Assembly: GCA_016716005.1 (NCBI GenBank) | Contig: JADJXE010000001.1 | Location: 3,237,001 to 3,301,000, forward strand | Source of the DNA: Acidimicrobiales bacterium | GTDB taxonomy: Bacteria; Actinomycetota; Acidimicrobiia; Acidimicrobiales; JADJXE01 | Length of the DNA stretch: 64,000 nucleotides | Reading direction: 5' to 3' | In this document: in pieces, positions 52,000 to 59,484 of the stretch | Layout of the letters: the number at the start of each line of letters is the position of its first letter | Numbering within the stretch: the first letter of the stretch is position 1 | The notes under the pieces: model-generated | What the model saw: the letters and a program-made list of their open reading frames with translations, nothing else | What the model was told of the DNA's origin: nothing | Database searches by the model: none | Program-made: the position numbers and the translations under genes

Positions 52000-52005
52000 A
52001 CGGTA
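52000..52005 (-). promoter_or_regulatory. TACCGT -10-like element for dgt
   Basis: On the minus strand it ends six bases before the dgt ATG (51993). TCTTCA lies 17 bases further upstream and is a weak -35 candidate. Confidence 0.4.
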
Positions 52006-52201
52006 GCGACCGGTTGTGACGATGAAGAGGATCGTGAGGCGCCGTCGCACCGCCGTCACCACGGAGCGTGGGCCATTCGGCCCATTTTCGGCGCGTGGGG
52101 TGGTCACGGTGGGGGAGCCTCCGTACGATCGGGATGGGCGTCCGGCGACGGTCGCCGGTTTCTCCCGCCGTGACGACGAGCCGCAGGGGGCGGCGCCGAC
52201 C

Positions 52202-52846
52202 ATGCGTACCCATGCTCCGGGAGCCCAGCACCGGGTGTCCGGCCGTGCGGCCGGTCGGCCGGTGGGGCGCGCCCGGGGGCAGCGGGGGGCCGTGCTCGTC
52301 GAGGCCGCCTTCGTGCTGCCGATCCTGGCCCTGGTGATGTTCGGCATCCTCGAGTACGGCGTCGCCTTCAAGAACGGCGGCATGGTGAGCCAGTCGTCGC
52401 GTGCCGCGGCCCGGGCCTTCGCGGCCGAGCCCAGGTCCGACGAGGCCGCCGACGCGGCACGCTTCGCCGCCGAGGACGCCCTGAACTCGCTGGTGTCGGC
52501 GACGCCCCTCAACCTCTACCTGTACCGGGCCAACCCCACCACCGGTCAGCCCTGCTCCAACTCGGGCTGCACCGGCAGCAGCACCGTTTCGGCGGTGTGC
52601 ACGTCCGGGTCCACGTGGTGCCTCAGCTACACCTGGAACGCGGGCACGTCCGACTTCGTCCTGAGCGGCGGCTCGTGGCCGCCGTCCTCGCGCAACGCCT
52701 GCCTGGCCACGGCCGACTCCGTCGGCGCGCAGGTCAGCGCCCGGTACAACTTCTTCACCAACTTCTTCGGCTCGTCCACCACCCTCACCGACCGAACCAT
52801 GATGCGGCTGGAGCCGATGCCCGTCGGGTTCTGCGCGCCGACATGA
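52202..52846 (+). CDS. TadE-like pilus/membrane protein, copy 1
   Basis: A 214-residue protein from the ATG at 52202. RGQRGAVLVEAAFVLPILALVMFGILEYGVAFKN (about 27-60) is the TadE motif: a basic leader, a Gly-Ala-x-x-x-Glu processing-like site and one membrane helix. The exported domain contains LYLYRANPTTGQPC and two Cys pairs (CSNSGC, VCTSGSTWC), suggesting disulfides. TadE proteins are minor pilins of the tight-adherence system. No tadA/B/C or flp gene is in the window, so assembly must rely on genes elsewhere. An earlier in-frame ATG at 52016 is possible but less protein-like. Overlaps its paralogue by ATGA. Confidence 0.85.
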   Translation: MRTHAPGAQHRVSGRAAGRPVGRARGQRGAVLVEAAFVLPILALVMFGILEYGVAFKNGGMVSQSSRAAARAFAAEPRSDEAADAARFAAEDALNSLVSATPLNLYLYRANPTTGQPCSNSGCTGSSTVSAVCTSGSTWCLSYTWNAGTSDFVLSGGSWPPSSRNACLATADSVGAQVSARYNFFTNFFGSSTTLTDRTMMRLEPMPVGFCAPT

Positions 52847-53466
52847 GCGCCTCGCTGCCGCCGCGGCGCCACCCCGCCCGCTCCCCCCGGCGGACCCGCC
52901 GCTCGCGCGGCGCCACCATCGTCGAGGCCGCGATCGTCTTCCCCATCGTGATGCTGTTCTCGTTCGGCATCCTCGAGTGGGGCATGGCCATGAAGAACGT
53001 GAACACCACGTCGGCCGCGGCCCGAGACGGCGCCCGGGCCTTCTCCACGCTCCCGCGCAGCGCGCTGGCGCCCGATGCCGCGAAGGGCGTGGTGGAGCGC
53101 GACCTGAGCGCCCTGTCGAACGGGACGCCGCAGCTGCTCTACCTCTACCGGGCGAACCCCCAGACGGGGCTTCCCTGCTCCGACACCGCCTGCACCGGCA
53201 GCGGCACCCTCACGCCGGGCGGGTGCCCGACGGGGTGGTGCCTCCAGTACCAGTGGAACACCGGCACCCGCCGCTTCGACCTGACCAGCGGCTCATGGCC
53301 GCCGTCGAGCCAGTACGCCTGCCCGGACGGCCCCATGTCCGTGGGGGTCTACGTCACGGTGCAGCACTCCTTCGTCACGGGCTTCTTCGGCGCCTCCCGC
53401 ACGCTCGCCGAGCGGTCGATGGCGCGGCTGGAGCCACTCCCCCGCAACGTGTGTGGTGCGACATGA
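52843..53466 (+). CDS. TadE-like pilus/membrane protein, copy 2
   Basis: A 207-residue paralogue of the preceding gene. The TadE motif is RSRGATIVEAAIVFPIVMLFSFGILEWGMAMKN (about 20-52). The exported part matches copy 1: LYLYRANPQTGLPC, Cys pairs (CSDTAC, CPTGWC), W-N-x-G-T, S-G-S-W-P-P-S-S and a final M-x-R-L-E-P. It arose by tandem duplication and then diverged. The ATG overlaps copy 1 (ATGA) and the stop overlaps the TadG-like gene (ATGA). Confidence 0.87.
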   Translation: MSASLPPRRHPARSPRRTRRSRGATIVEAAIVFPIVMLFSFGILEWGMAMKNVNTTSAAARDGARAFSTLPRSALAPDAAKGVVERDLSALSNGTPQLLYLYRANPQTGLPCSDTACTGSGTLTPGGCPTGWCLQYQWNTGTRRFDLTSGSWPPSSQYACPDGPMSVGVYVTVQHSFVTGFFGASRTLAERSMARLEPLPRNVCGAT

Positions 53467-55193
53467 CCTCGACCCGATCCTCCTCTGCCAGGCCCGCCTG
53501 TCTCGACCGATCGGCGAGGTGGCGATGGTCCCAGCCGCCCCGCCGAGCCGGCCGGCGTGAGGAGGGCGGGTTCGTCATCGCCTGGTTCGCCCTCCTGCTC
53601 GTGGTGCTCCTGGCCTTCGCCGGCTTCGCCATCGACGTGGGCAACTGGTGGTGGTCGGCGACCCGCATCCAGAAGGCGGCCGACGCGGCCGCCCTCGGTG
53701 GGGTCGTCTACATGCCCGGCAACCCCTCGTCGGCGGCGACCCTGGCCCGGTCGGTCGCCACCGCCAACGGCTACACCAACGGTACGGGCGGCACCACCGT
53801 CGCCGTGAACGGCACGGCGCGGCCCAACCAGCTGCAGGTCACCATCACCGGCCGGGTCACCAACTTCTTCGCCGGGCTCCTCGGGTTCGCCACCACGAAC
53901 ATCACCCGCTCGGCGCTGGCGGAGTTCGACGACGAGCTCCCCATGGGCTCGCCCACGAACAAGCTGGCCAACGACCCCGACAACCCGCAGACGCCCTACC
54001 CGGAGCACTGGCTCAACACCGCCGCGCCCAACGCCACCAAGGTGTCCGGTGACCGGTTCGCAGCACGCCAGTGCGCCAGTGGGTGGCAGTGCTCGGGCGG
54101 CGTGAACAACGAGTGGGACACCAACAACTACTTCTTCGCCGTCGACGTCGGCCCCACTGCGGTCGCCTCGGGCCAGCCGCTGCGGATCGAGGTGTTCGAC
54201 CCCGCCTACGTGTACGTGGGCGACCTCTGCACCGTCAACCTCCCCAACGCAACCCAGCTCGCCACCCTGGTCGCCCAGGGCTACACCGACGCCGCGACCC
54301 GCTACGCCAGCGGCTCCACGAGCGCCTACTGCACCGGCGACATGAACGTGGGCGGCAGCAACGAGGTGACCTCGTACCTGGTCCGCTCGCCCGACTCGAC
54401 CCCGTGGGACCCGGCGAACAACCCGGTCATCTCCTCGTGCAGCCGCCAGTACCAGCCCACCAGCGCAGCGGTGTACCCGTTGCTCAACGGGCAGGTCGCC
54501 CAGGTCAACAACCCGGCGGCCTTCCCCGGCTACTTCCGGCGCTGGGCCACCATCTGCACGATCAACAACCCGGTCGAGGGCCAGTACTTCCTGCAGGTGC
54601 GGTCCACGGCCGCCACCGGCTCGCCCGAGACCTTCTCGGCGAGCATGAACAGCACCGGCGGCCACAACCGGTACTCCGTCCGGGCCGGCATGGGCGCAAC
54701 CGGCGAGCCGGCGGCCTCCGACGTGAAGGTGTTCGCCAAGGGCCGGCTGCCCATCTACACCAACGTGGCCGCCACCGGGAGCGTCACGCGGAGCAGCACC
54801 TTCTACCTGGTGCGGGTGACACCCGCGCCCAGCACGGGGCGCATCCTCAACCTGCAGTTCTGGGACATCGGCGACACCAGCAGCGGCGACGTCGACCTCT
54901 TCATCCAGGCGCCGAGCGAGTCGGCAGCCTTCACCGGCTGCCAGTACACGGTCGACGGGGGCAGCCTGACGAACGCGCCGAACTGCGCGATCCTCGACCG
55001 CAACAGCGGCAACAGCAACGGCCGCCTCTACCAGATGAGCATCCCGATCTCCACCAGCTACACCTGCAACGAGGGCGACGTCACCAACGGGTGCTGGGTG
55101 AAGGTCCGGATGGACTTCACCAACGCCCAGCCCAACGACACCACCACCTGGGGCGCGAACATCACCGGCGACCCGGTCCGCCTCGTCGGCTGA
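53463..55193 (+). CDS. TadG-like protein with large extracytoplasmic domain
   Basis: A 576-residue protein with a cytoplasmic basic leader, a TadG-type helix (REEGGFVIAWFALLLVVLLAFAGFAIDVGNWWWSATRIQKAADAAALGG split across about 33-80) and an exported region of about 490 residues rich in Asn, Thr, Ser and Gly. The motif D-V-G-N-W-W-x-x-A-x-x-I-Q-x-A-A-D-A-A-A-L-G is characteristic of Tad proteins (PF13400). Several Cys residues probably form disulfides. Its codon and residue use differ from the cytoplasmic genes, as expected for a surface protein. No VWA domain, usual in some TadG, was recognised. Confidence 0.85.
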   Translation: MTSTRSSSARPACLDRSARWRWSQPPRRAGRREEGGFVIAWFALLLVVLLAFAGFAIDVGNWWWSATRIQKAADAAALGGVVYMPGNPSSAATLARSVATANGYTNGTGGTTVAVNGTARPNQLQVTITGRVTNFFAGLLGFATTNITRSALAEFDDELPMGSPTNKLANDPDNPQTPYPEHWLNTAAPNATKVSGDRFAARQCASGWQCSGGVNNEWDTNNYFFAVDVGPTAVASGQPLRIEVFDPAYVYVGDLCTVNLPNATQLATLVAQGYTDAATRYASGSTSAYCTGDMNVGGSNEVTSYLVRSPDSTPWDPANNPVISSCSRQYQPTSAAVYPLLNGQVAQVNNPAAFPGYFRRWATICTINNPVEGQYFLQVRSTAATGSPETFSASMNSTGGHNRYSVRAGMGATGEPAASDVKVFAKGRLPIYTNVAATGSVTRSSTFYLVRVTPAPSTGRILNLQFWDIGDTSSGDVDLFIQAPSESAAFTGCQYTVDGGSLTNAPNCAILDRNSGNSNGRLYQMSIPISTSYTCNEGDVTNGCWVKVRMDFTNAQPNDTTTWGANITGDPVRLVG

Positions 55194-55226
55194 GGCCGCC
55201 GGCCGGGGTCGAGGGCCCGGCGACCC

Positions 55227-55232
55227 TATCCT
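55227..55232 (+). promoter_or_regulatory. TATCCT -10-like element for obgE
   Basis: It ends eight bases before the GTG of obgE at 55241. No Shine-Dalgarno sequence lies between. Confidence 0.45.
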
Positions 55233-55240
55233 GAGCGCCC

Positions 55241-56482
55241 GTGTCCGGCTTCGTCGACGAGTGCGCGCTGAACGTGCGCGGTGGGGACGGCGGTGCCGGG
55301 TGCGTGTCGTTCCGACGCGAAGCCCACGTGCCCAAGGGCGGGCCCGACGGGGGCGACGGGGGCGACGGGGGCTCCGTGTGGCTGGTGGCCGACCACAACG
55401 TCGCCTCGCTGCTGGCCTTCCGCGACCACCCCCATCGGCGCGCCGCCGACGCCGCCCACGGCCAGGGCAAGGCCAGACACGGGGCGTCCGGCGCCGACCT
55501 GCTGGTGGCCGTGCCCGAGGGCACCGTCGTGCTCGACCCCACCACCGGCTCGGTGCTCGCCGACCTGGCCGCCCACGGCGACCGGTACCTCGCCGCGGCC
55601 GGCGGGCAGGGGGGCAAGGGGAACGCGCGGTTCCTGTCGAACAAGCGGCGGGCACCCGGCTTCGCGGAGCAGGGCGAGCCGGGCGAGGAGCGCTGGCTCC
55701 GCCTCGAGCTCAAGCTGCTCGCCGACGTGGCCCTGGTGGGGTTCCCGAACGCCGGCAAGAGCACCCTGATCAGCCGGATCTCGGCGGCCAAGCCCAAGAT
55801 CGGCGACTACCCGTTCACCACCCTCGAGCCGCACCTGGGCGTGGTGCGGCTCGGCGGCGGCACCGAGTTCGTGGTGGCCGACATCCCCGGGCTGATCGAG
55901 GGTGCGAGCGAGGGGCGGGGTCTCGGTCACCGGTTCCTGCGCCACGTGGAGCGGGCCCGGGCACTGGTGGTGCTGGTCGACCTGTCCGCCCTGGCGCCGC
56001 ACGCCCCGGCGGAGCAGGAGCGGATCCTGCTGGACGAGCTGGGCCGCTACCAGCCCGAGCTGGTCGCCCGGCCGCGGGTGACGGTGGGCTCCAAGGCCGA
56101 CGTTGCCGAAGCGGGCGTCGCCTGGGCCGGGCCCCGCATCTCGGCGGTGACCGGAGAGGGCCTGCCGACGCTCCTGGGCCAGGTCGCGCAGCTGGTCACG
56201 GCGGCCCGGGCGGCCACCCCGGTGTCCGGGTCGTTCGTGGTGCACCGGCCCGTGCCCGAGGGGATCCGCGTCGAGCGCACGGGCGACGGGTTCGCCGTGC
56301 TGGGTCGCCAGGCCGAGCGGGCGGTGGCCCTGAGCGATCTCACGAACCCGGAGGCGTTCGCCTACGCCCACGACCGCCTCCGGCGGCTTGGCGTGTTCCG
56401 AGCGCTGACCCGCGCCGGCGCCCGCGCCGGCGACGTGATCCACGTGGGGTCGATGTCGTTCGACTACGAGCCCGACGAGTGA
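55241..56482 (+). CDS. obgE: GTPase Obg (ribosome assembly/stress GTPase)
   Basis: A 413-residue protein with the glycine-rich Obg fold (1-158: LNVRGGDGGAGCVSFRREAHVPKGGPDGGDGG), the G domain (P-loop GFPNAGKST, switch region YPFTTLEPHLG, DIPGLIEGAS, and a GSKAD-like G4 in place of NKxD) and a C-terminal OCT domain (about 335-413). Obg acts in 50S maturation and stress control. G4 reads VGSKADV, so Asn is replaced by Gly-Ser, a deviation worth noting. It begins a probable two-gene unit with proB. Confidence 0.95.
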   Translation: MSGFVDECALNVRGGDGGAGCVSFRREAHVPKGGPDGGDGGDGGSVWLVADHNVASLLAFRDHPHRRAADAAHGQGKARHGASGADLLVAVPEGTVVLDPTTGSVLADLAAHGDRYLAAAGGQGGKGNARFLSNKRRAPGFAEQGEPGEERWLRLELKLLADVALVGFPNAGKSTLISRISAAKPKIGDYPFTTLEPHLGVVRLGGGTEFVVADIPGLIEGASEGRGLGHRFLRHVERARALVVLVDLSALAPHAPAEQERILLDELGRYQPELVARPRVTVGSKADVAEAGVAWAGPRISAVTGEGLPTLLGQVAQLVTAARAATPVSGSFVVHRPVPEGIRVERTGDGFAVLGRQAERAVALSDLTNPEAFAYAHDRLRRLGVFRALTRAGARAGDVIHVGSMSFDYEPDE

Positions 56483-56483
56483 G

Positions 56484-57596
56484 GTGCCGGTGATCGCCGT
56501 CGTGAAGATCGGGACGTCGTCGCTGACCGACGCCGGCGGCCGCATCGACCTCCGCTCGGTCGAGAAGCTGTGCCGCGAGGTGGCCGACGTGCGCGCCGCC
56601 GGTCACCAGGTCGTGCTGGTCACCTCGGGCGCCATCGCGGCCGGTGTCGAGGCGCTGGGGGTGGAGCGGCCGGCCGACGTGGGGACGCTCCAGGCGCTGT
56701 CGGCGGTGGGCCAGAGCCGCCTCATGCGCACCTACGACGACGTCCTCGGCGCGGTCGGCCTGGTGGGCGCCCAGGTGCTGCTGGTGCCCCTCGACTTCGT
56801 GCACCGTCGCCAGTACCTGCACGCCCGGCAGACCCTGGGGCGGCTGCTCGAGCTGGGCGTCGTGCCCGTGGTGAACGAGAACGACGCCATCGCCGACGAC
56901 GAGATCCGCTTCGGCGACAACGATCGCCTGGCCGCTCTGGTGTCGCACCTCGTGGGGGCCGAGCTGCTGGTGCTGCTCACCGACGCGCCCGGCCTGCTCA
57001 CGGCCGATCCCCGCGTCGACGACGAGGCCTCGCTCATCGAGGAGATCGTGCAGATCGACCACCAGCTCGAGGCCCTGGCCGGCGGGCCCGGCACCGACCG
57101 GGGCAGCGGGGGCATGGCCTCGAAGCTGGCCGCCGCCAAGATCGCGGCGTGGTCCGGGGTGCGGACCGTGATCGCCGCGGCCGACCGGCCCGGGGTCCTG
57201 GCCGGCGCGGTGGCCGACGAGGTCGGGGTCGGCACGGTGGTGCGCCCGCACGCGCACCGCCGCTTGACGGCCCGGAAGCTGTGGATCGCCTTCGCGGTGG
57301 GTTCGGAGGGCACGGTGGTGGTCGACGACGGGGCCCGGCGCGCGGTGCTCGACCGGGGGACGTCGTTGCTCGCGGCAGGTGTGGTGGCCGTCGACGGCCA
57401 GTTCGGCGAGGACGCCCCGGTCGAGGTGGCGGGGCCCGACGGGCAGGTGTTCGCCAAGGGGCTGGTGCGCTTCGACGCAGCCACGTTGGCCGACGTGGCC
57501 GGGCGGCGTTCCTCGGAGCTGCCCGAGGGCACCGCCGGTGTGGTGATCCACCGGGACGACCTGGTGGTCGTCCCGACCCGCGCCATCGCGGGTTGA
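56484..57596 (+). CDS. proB: Glutamate 5-kinase
   Basis: A 370-residue enzyme for the first step of proline synthesis. The amino acid kinase domain has VVKIGTSSLTDAGG, VTSGAIAAGVEALG, NENDAIADDEIRFGDNDRLAALVSHLV and GSGGMASKLAAAKIA; the PUA domain occupies about 275-365. GTG at 56484 or the in-frame GTG at 56490 may be used; the latter has GAGG at a better distance. The last codons overlap the first unit of a 20-bp tandem repeat. proA, often next, is absent from the window. Confidence 0.95.
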   Translation: MPVIAVVKIGTSSLTDAGGRIDLRSVEKLCREVADVRAAGHQVVLVTSGAIAAGVEALGVERPADVGTLQALSAVGQSRLMRTYDDVLGAVGLVGAQVLLVPLDFVHRRQYLHARQTLGRLLELGVVPVVNENDAIADDEIRFGDNDRLAALVSHLVGAELLVLLTDAPGLLTADPRVDDEASLIEEIVQIDHQLEALAGGPGTDRGSGGMASKLAAAKIAAWSGVRTVIAAADRPGVLAGAVADEVGVGTVVRPHAHRRLTARKLWIAFAVGSEGTVVVDDGARRAVLDRGTSLLAAGVVAVDGQFGEDAPVEVAGPDGQVFAKGLVRFDAATLADVAGRRSSELPEGTAGVVIHRDDLVVVPTRAIAG

Positions 57597-57678
57597 TCCG
57601 CGCCACCCCGGGTCGACCCGTGCCATCGCAGGCTGATCCGCTCCACCGCAGGCTGATCCGCTCCACCGCTGGTTCCCC
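57579..57678. repeat. Five tandem 20-bp units at the 3' end of proB
   Basis: Five head-to-tail 20-base units of the form CGCxCCAyCGCrGGyTGATC. Unit 1 (57579-57598) contains the last codons and the TGA of proB; units 3 and 4 are nearly identical; unit 5 runs into a palindromic element. Confidence 0.85.
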
Positions 57679-57710
57679 GTCCCGCTTTGCGGGCCATCCG
57701 GGACGCAGAA
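57671..57710. repeat. Palindromic element, copy 1
   Basis: GGTTCCCCGTCCCG ... GGGACGCAGAA. CGTCCCG (57678-57684) pairs with CGGGACG (57699-57705), and an inner CCCGC-TTT-GCGGG hairpin is an alternative. It resembles 58595-58643 at both ends and precedes the AbiEi-like gene. It could also terminate proB. Confidence 0.6.
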
Positions 57711-57755
57711 GCGGGGGGAGGCGAGGCTGACACAGCGTCCTGGCATCGTCGGGGT

Positions 57756-58652
57756 GTGAACCGGGCCGACCGCATCCTCGTCGACGTGCTCGCCAACCAG
57801 CTCGGGCTGGCCACCACCCCCCAGCTGGTGCAGGCCGGGCTGTCGCGATCGAGCATCGCCCGGCGCAACGCCTCCGGCGTGCTGGTGCCGGTCCACCCCG
57901 GCGTCCACCGGCTCTCGGCGTGGCCGGCATCACCGACCCAGCGGCTCCTGGCGGCCTGCCTCGCGGCCGGCGACGGCGCGGCCGTGTCGCACCGCTCGGC
58001 CCACCTCCCCGAGGCGCACGTCGCCCGAGTCGGGCCGCTGGCGGTCACCACCCTCGAGCGCATGCTGCTCGACCTGGGCGCGGTGGCTCGCCCGTTCCTC
58101 GTCGAGCGGGCCCTGGAGGAGTGGCTGGTGCGCCGGCTGGTGACGGGAACGTCCGTGGTGGGTCTGCTCCAGGAGATGGCCCGGTCGGGGAGGAACGGGG
58201 TCGGTGCGCTCCGGCGGGCCCTCGAGCGCCAAGAGCTGGCCGACGCCCGTCCCGACAGCACGGCGGAGATGCTCGTCGCTCGCCTCGTGGGTGACCACCC
58301 GCTGCCCGAGCCCGTTTACCACCACCTGGTCGTCGTGGGGGCGCGGGTGTTCGAGGCCGACTTCGGCTACCCGTGGTGTGCGGGGATCGTGGAGATCGAC
58401 GGGCGGACGGTGCACGAGCGGATGGCCACCGCCGAGGACGACCGCGAGCGCCAGCACGTCCTCGAGGACGCCGGCTGGAGCGTCCGGCGCCACCTCCGCC
58501 GCCAGCTCGTGCTGCGTCCCGCGCAGGTGGCCGCCGACCTCCGTCGATGCTCACCCGGTTCACCGCTTCCCGCGTCGCGTGACCGTCCGTCGCGGGTTCT
58601 CCGTCCCGGGTGGCCCGGTGAGCGGGACGGGCGGGACGCAGAACCGCAGGAG
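57756..58652 (+). CDS. AbiEi/DUF559-like DNA-binding and nuclease-fold protein
   Basis: About 265-300 residues. The N-terminal part (NRADRILVDVLANQLGLATTPQLVQAGLSRSSIARRN) is a winged-helix like AbiEi antitoxins; the middle has LLAACLAAGDGAAVSHRSA; the C-terminal VEIDGRTVHERMATAEDDRERQHVLEDAGWSVRR resembles the DUF559/Vsr-type PD-(D/E)xK fold. Such fusions are common in actinobacteria and are of unknown function. The GTG at 57756 follows GGGG. Conserved sequence ends near 58550, yet the frame has no stop until 59660 and then runs antisense to pspA; the end given here is where pspA begins. The normal stop was probably lost or shifted. Confidence 0.6.
58595..58643. repeat. Palindromic element, copy 2
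   Basis: GGTTCTCCGTCCCG ... GGGACGCAGAA. CCGTCCCG (58601-58608) pairs with CGGGACGG (58623-58630). The outer sequences match copy 1 (57671-57710) with one difference, so the AbiEi-like gene lies between two copies. Confidence 0.6.
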
Positions 58653-59474
58653 CTAGGAGCCGGGGGTCGTCTCGGGCTCGGCCGCCGGCTGGGCCGCCGG
58701 CTCGGCCTCGACCGAGGCCGCCTCGGCCTGCAGCGACGCGGGCTCGGCGGCCGGGGCCAGGCCCAGCTGCGAGCGCAGCTCCGACAGGCGGGCCTGCGCC
58801 TCGGTGTTGCGCGCTGCCTGCTCGATCTCCAGCATCCGGCTCTCGACCGAGGTCTCGGTGAGCTCCGACATGCCCTTGGCCTTGGCGTAGCGCGCCTCGA
58901 TCTTGTCGCGCACCTCGTCGAAGGTGGGCACGTCCTCGCCGACGGTCTCCGACAGCGAGGCCATGGCCGTGTTCATCTGCTCCTGCATCTTGGCCTGGTC
59001 GAGCTGCGACAGGAGCTTCTGGCGCTCGGAGAGCTTCTTCTGCAGGACGGCGGCGTTCTGCTGGACGGCGGCCTTGGCCTGGTCGGCCGCCTGGGCCGAC
59101 TGCAGGCTCAGGGTCTTCAGGTCGTCGACCTCGTGCTCCAGGCTGATGAGGCGGTTGGCGAACGCCTCGGCCGCCTGGTTGTACTCGGCGGTCTTGGCCG
59201 TGTCGCCCCGCTTCTCGGCGTCGGCGGCCATGAGGAGGGCTTGGCGGGCGTTGCCGTTCACCTTCTCGAGCTCGTCCATGGCCCGGTTGAGCCGCATCTC
59301 CGCCTGCTTCTGGTTGGCGATGACGTTGGCGGCCTGCTCCTTGAGGCGCCGGTGCTGATCTTGCGCCTCGGTGATCGCCTGCTCGAGCTGGATCTTCGGA
59401 TCGGCCCGCTCGTTGAACCGGCTGTTGACCTTGGCCGTCCAGTACTTCCACCAGCGCTTGATCGCCTTGAACAT
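58653..59474 (-). CDS. pspA: PspA/IM30 family protein (membrane stress, ESCRT-III-like)
   Basis: A 273-residue mainly helical protein. The start MFKAIKRWWKYWTAKVNSRFNERADPKIQLEQAI is an amphipathic helix followed by the family pattern, and long coiled coils run to about 220. The C-terminal 45 residues are a disordered Ala/Glu/Pro tail. PspA-like proteins form oligomers on stressed membranes and help keep the proton motive force. The ATG at 59474 lies ten bases after the murJ stop, so it is in the same unit. Confidence 0.9.
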   Translation of the reverse strand: MFKAIKRWWKYWTAKVNSRFNERADPKIQLEQAITEAQDQHRRLKEQAANVIANQKQAEMRLNRAMDELEKVNGNARQALLMAADAEKRGDTAKTAEYNQAAEAFANRLISLEHEVDDLKTLSLQSAQAADQAKAAVQQNAAVLQKKLSERQKLLSQLDQAKMQEQMNTAMASLSETVGEDVPTFDEVRDKIEARYAKAKGMSELTETSVESRMLEIEQAARNTEAQARLSELRSQLGLAPAAEPASLQAEAASVEAEPAAQPAAEPETTPGS

Positions 59475-59484
59475 GGATCCGATG

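Noticed and set aside
52016..52201. N-terminal extension of the first TadE-like gene to 52016
   Set aside because: The added 62 residues are Arg-rich and not protein-like, overlap the dgt promoter area, and would put an unusually long leader before the TadE motif.
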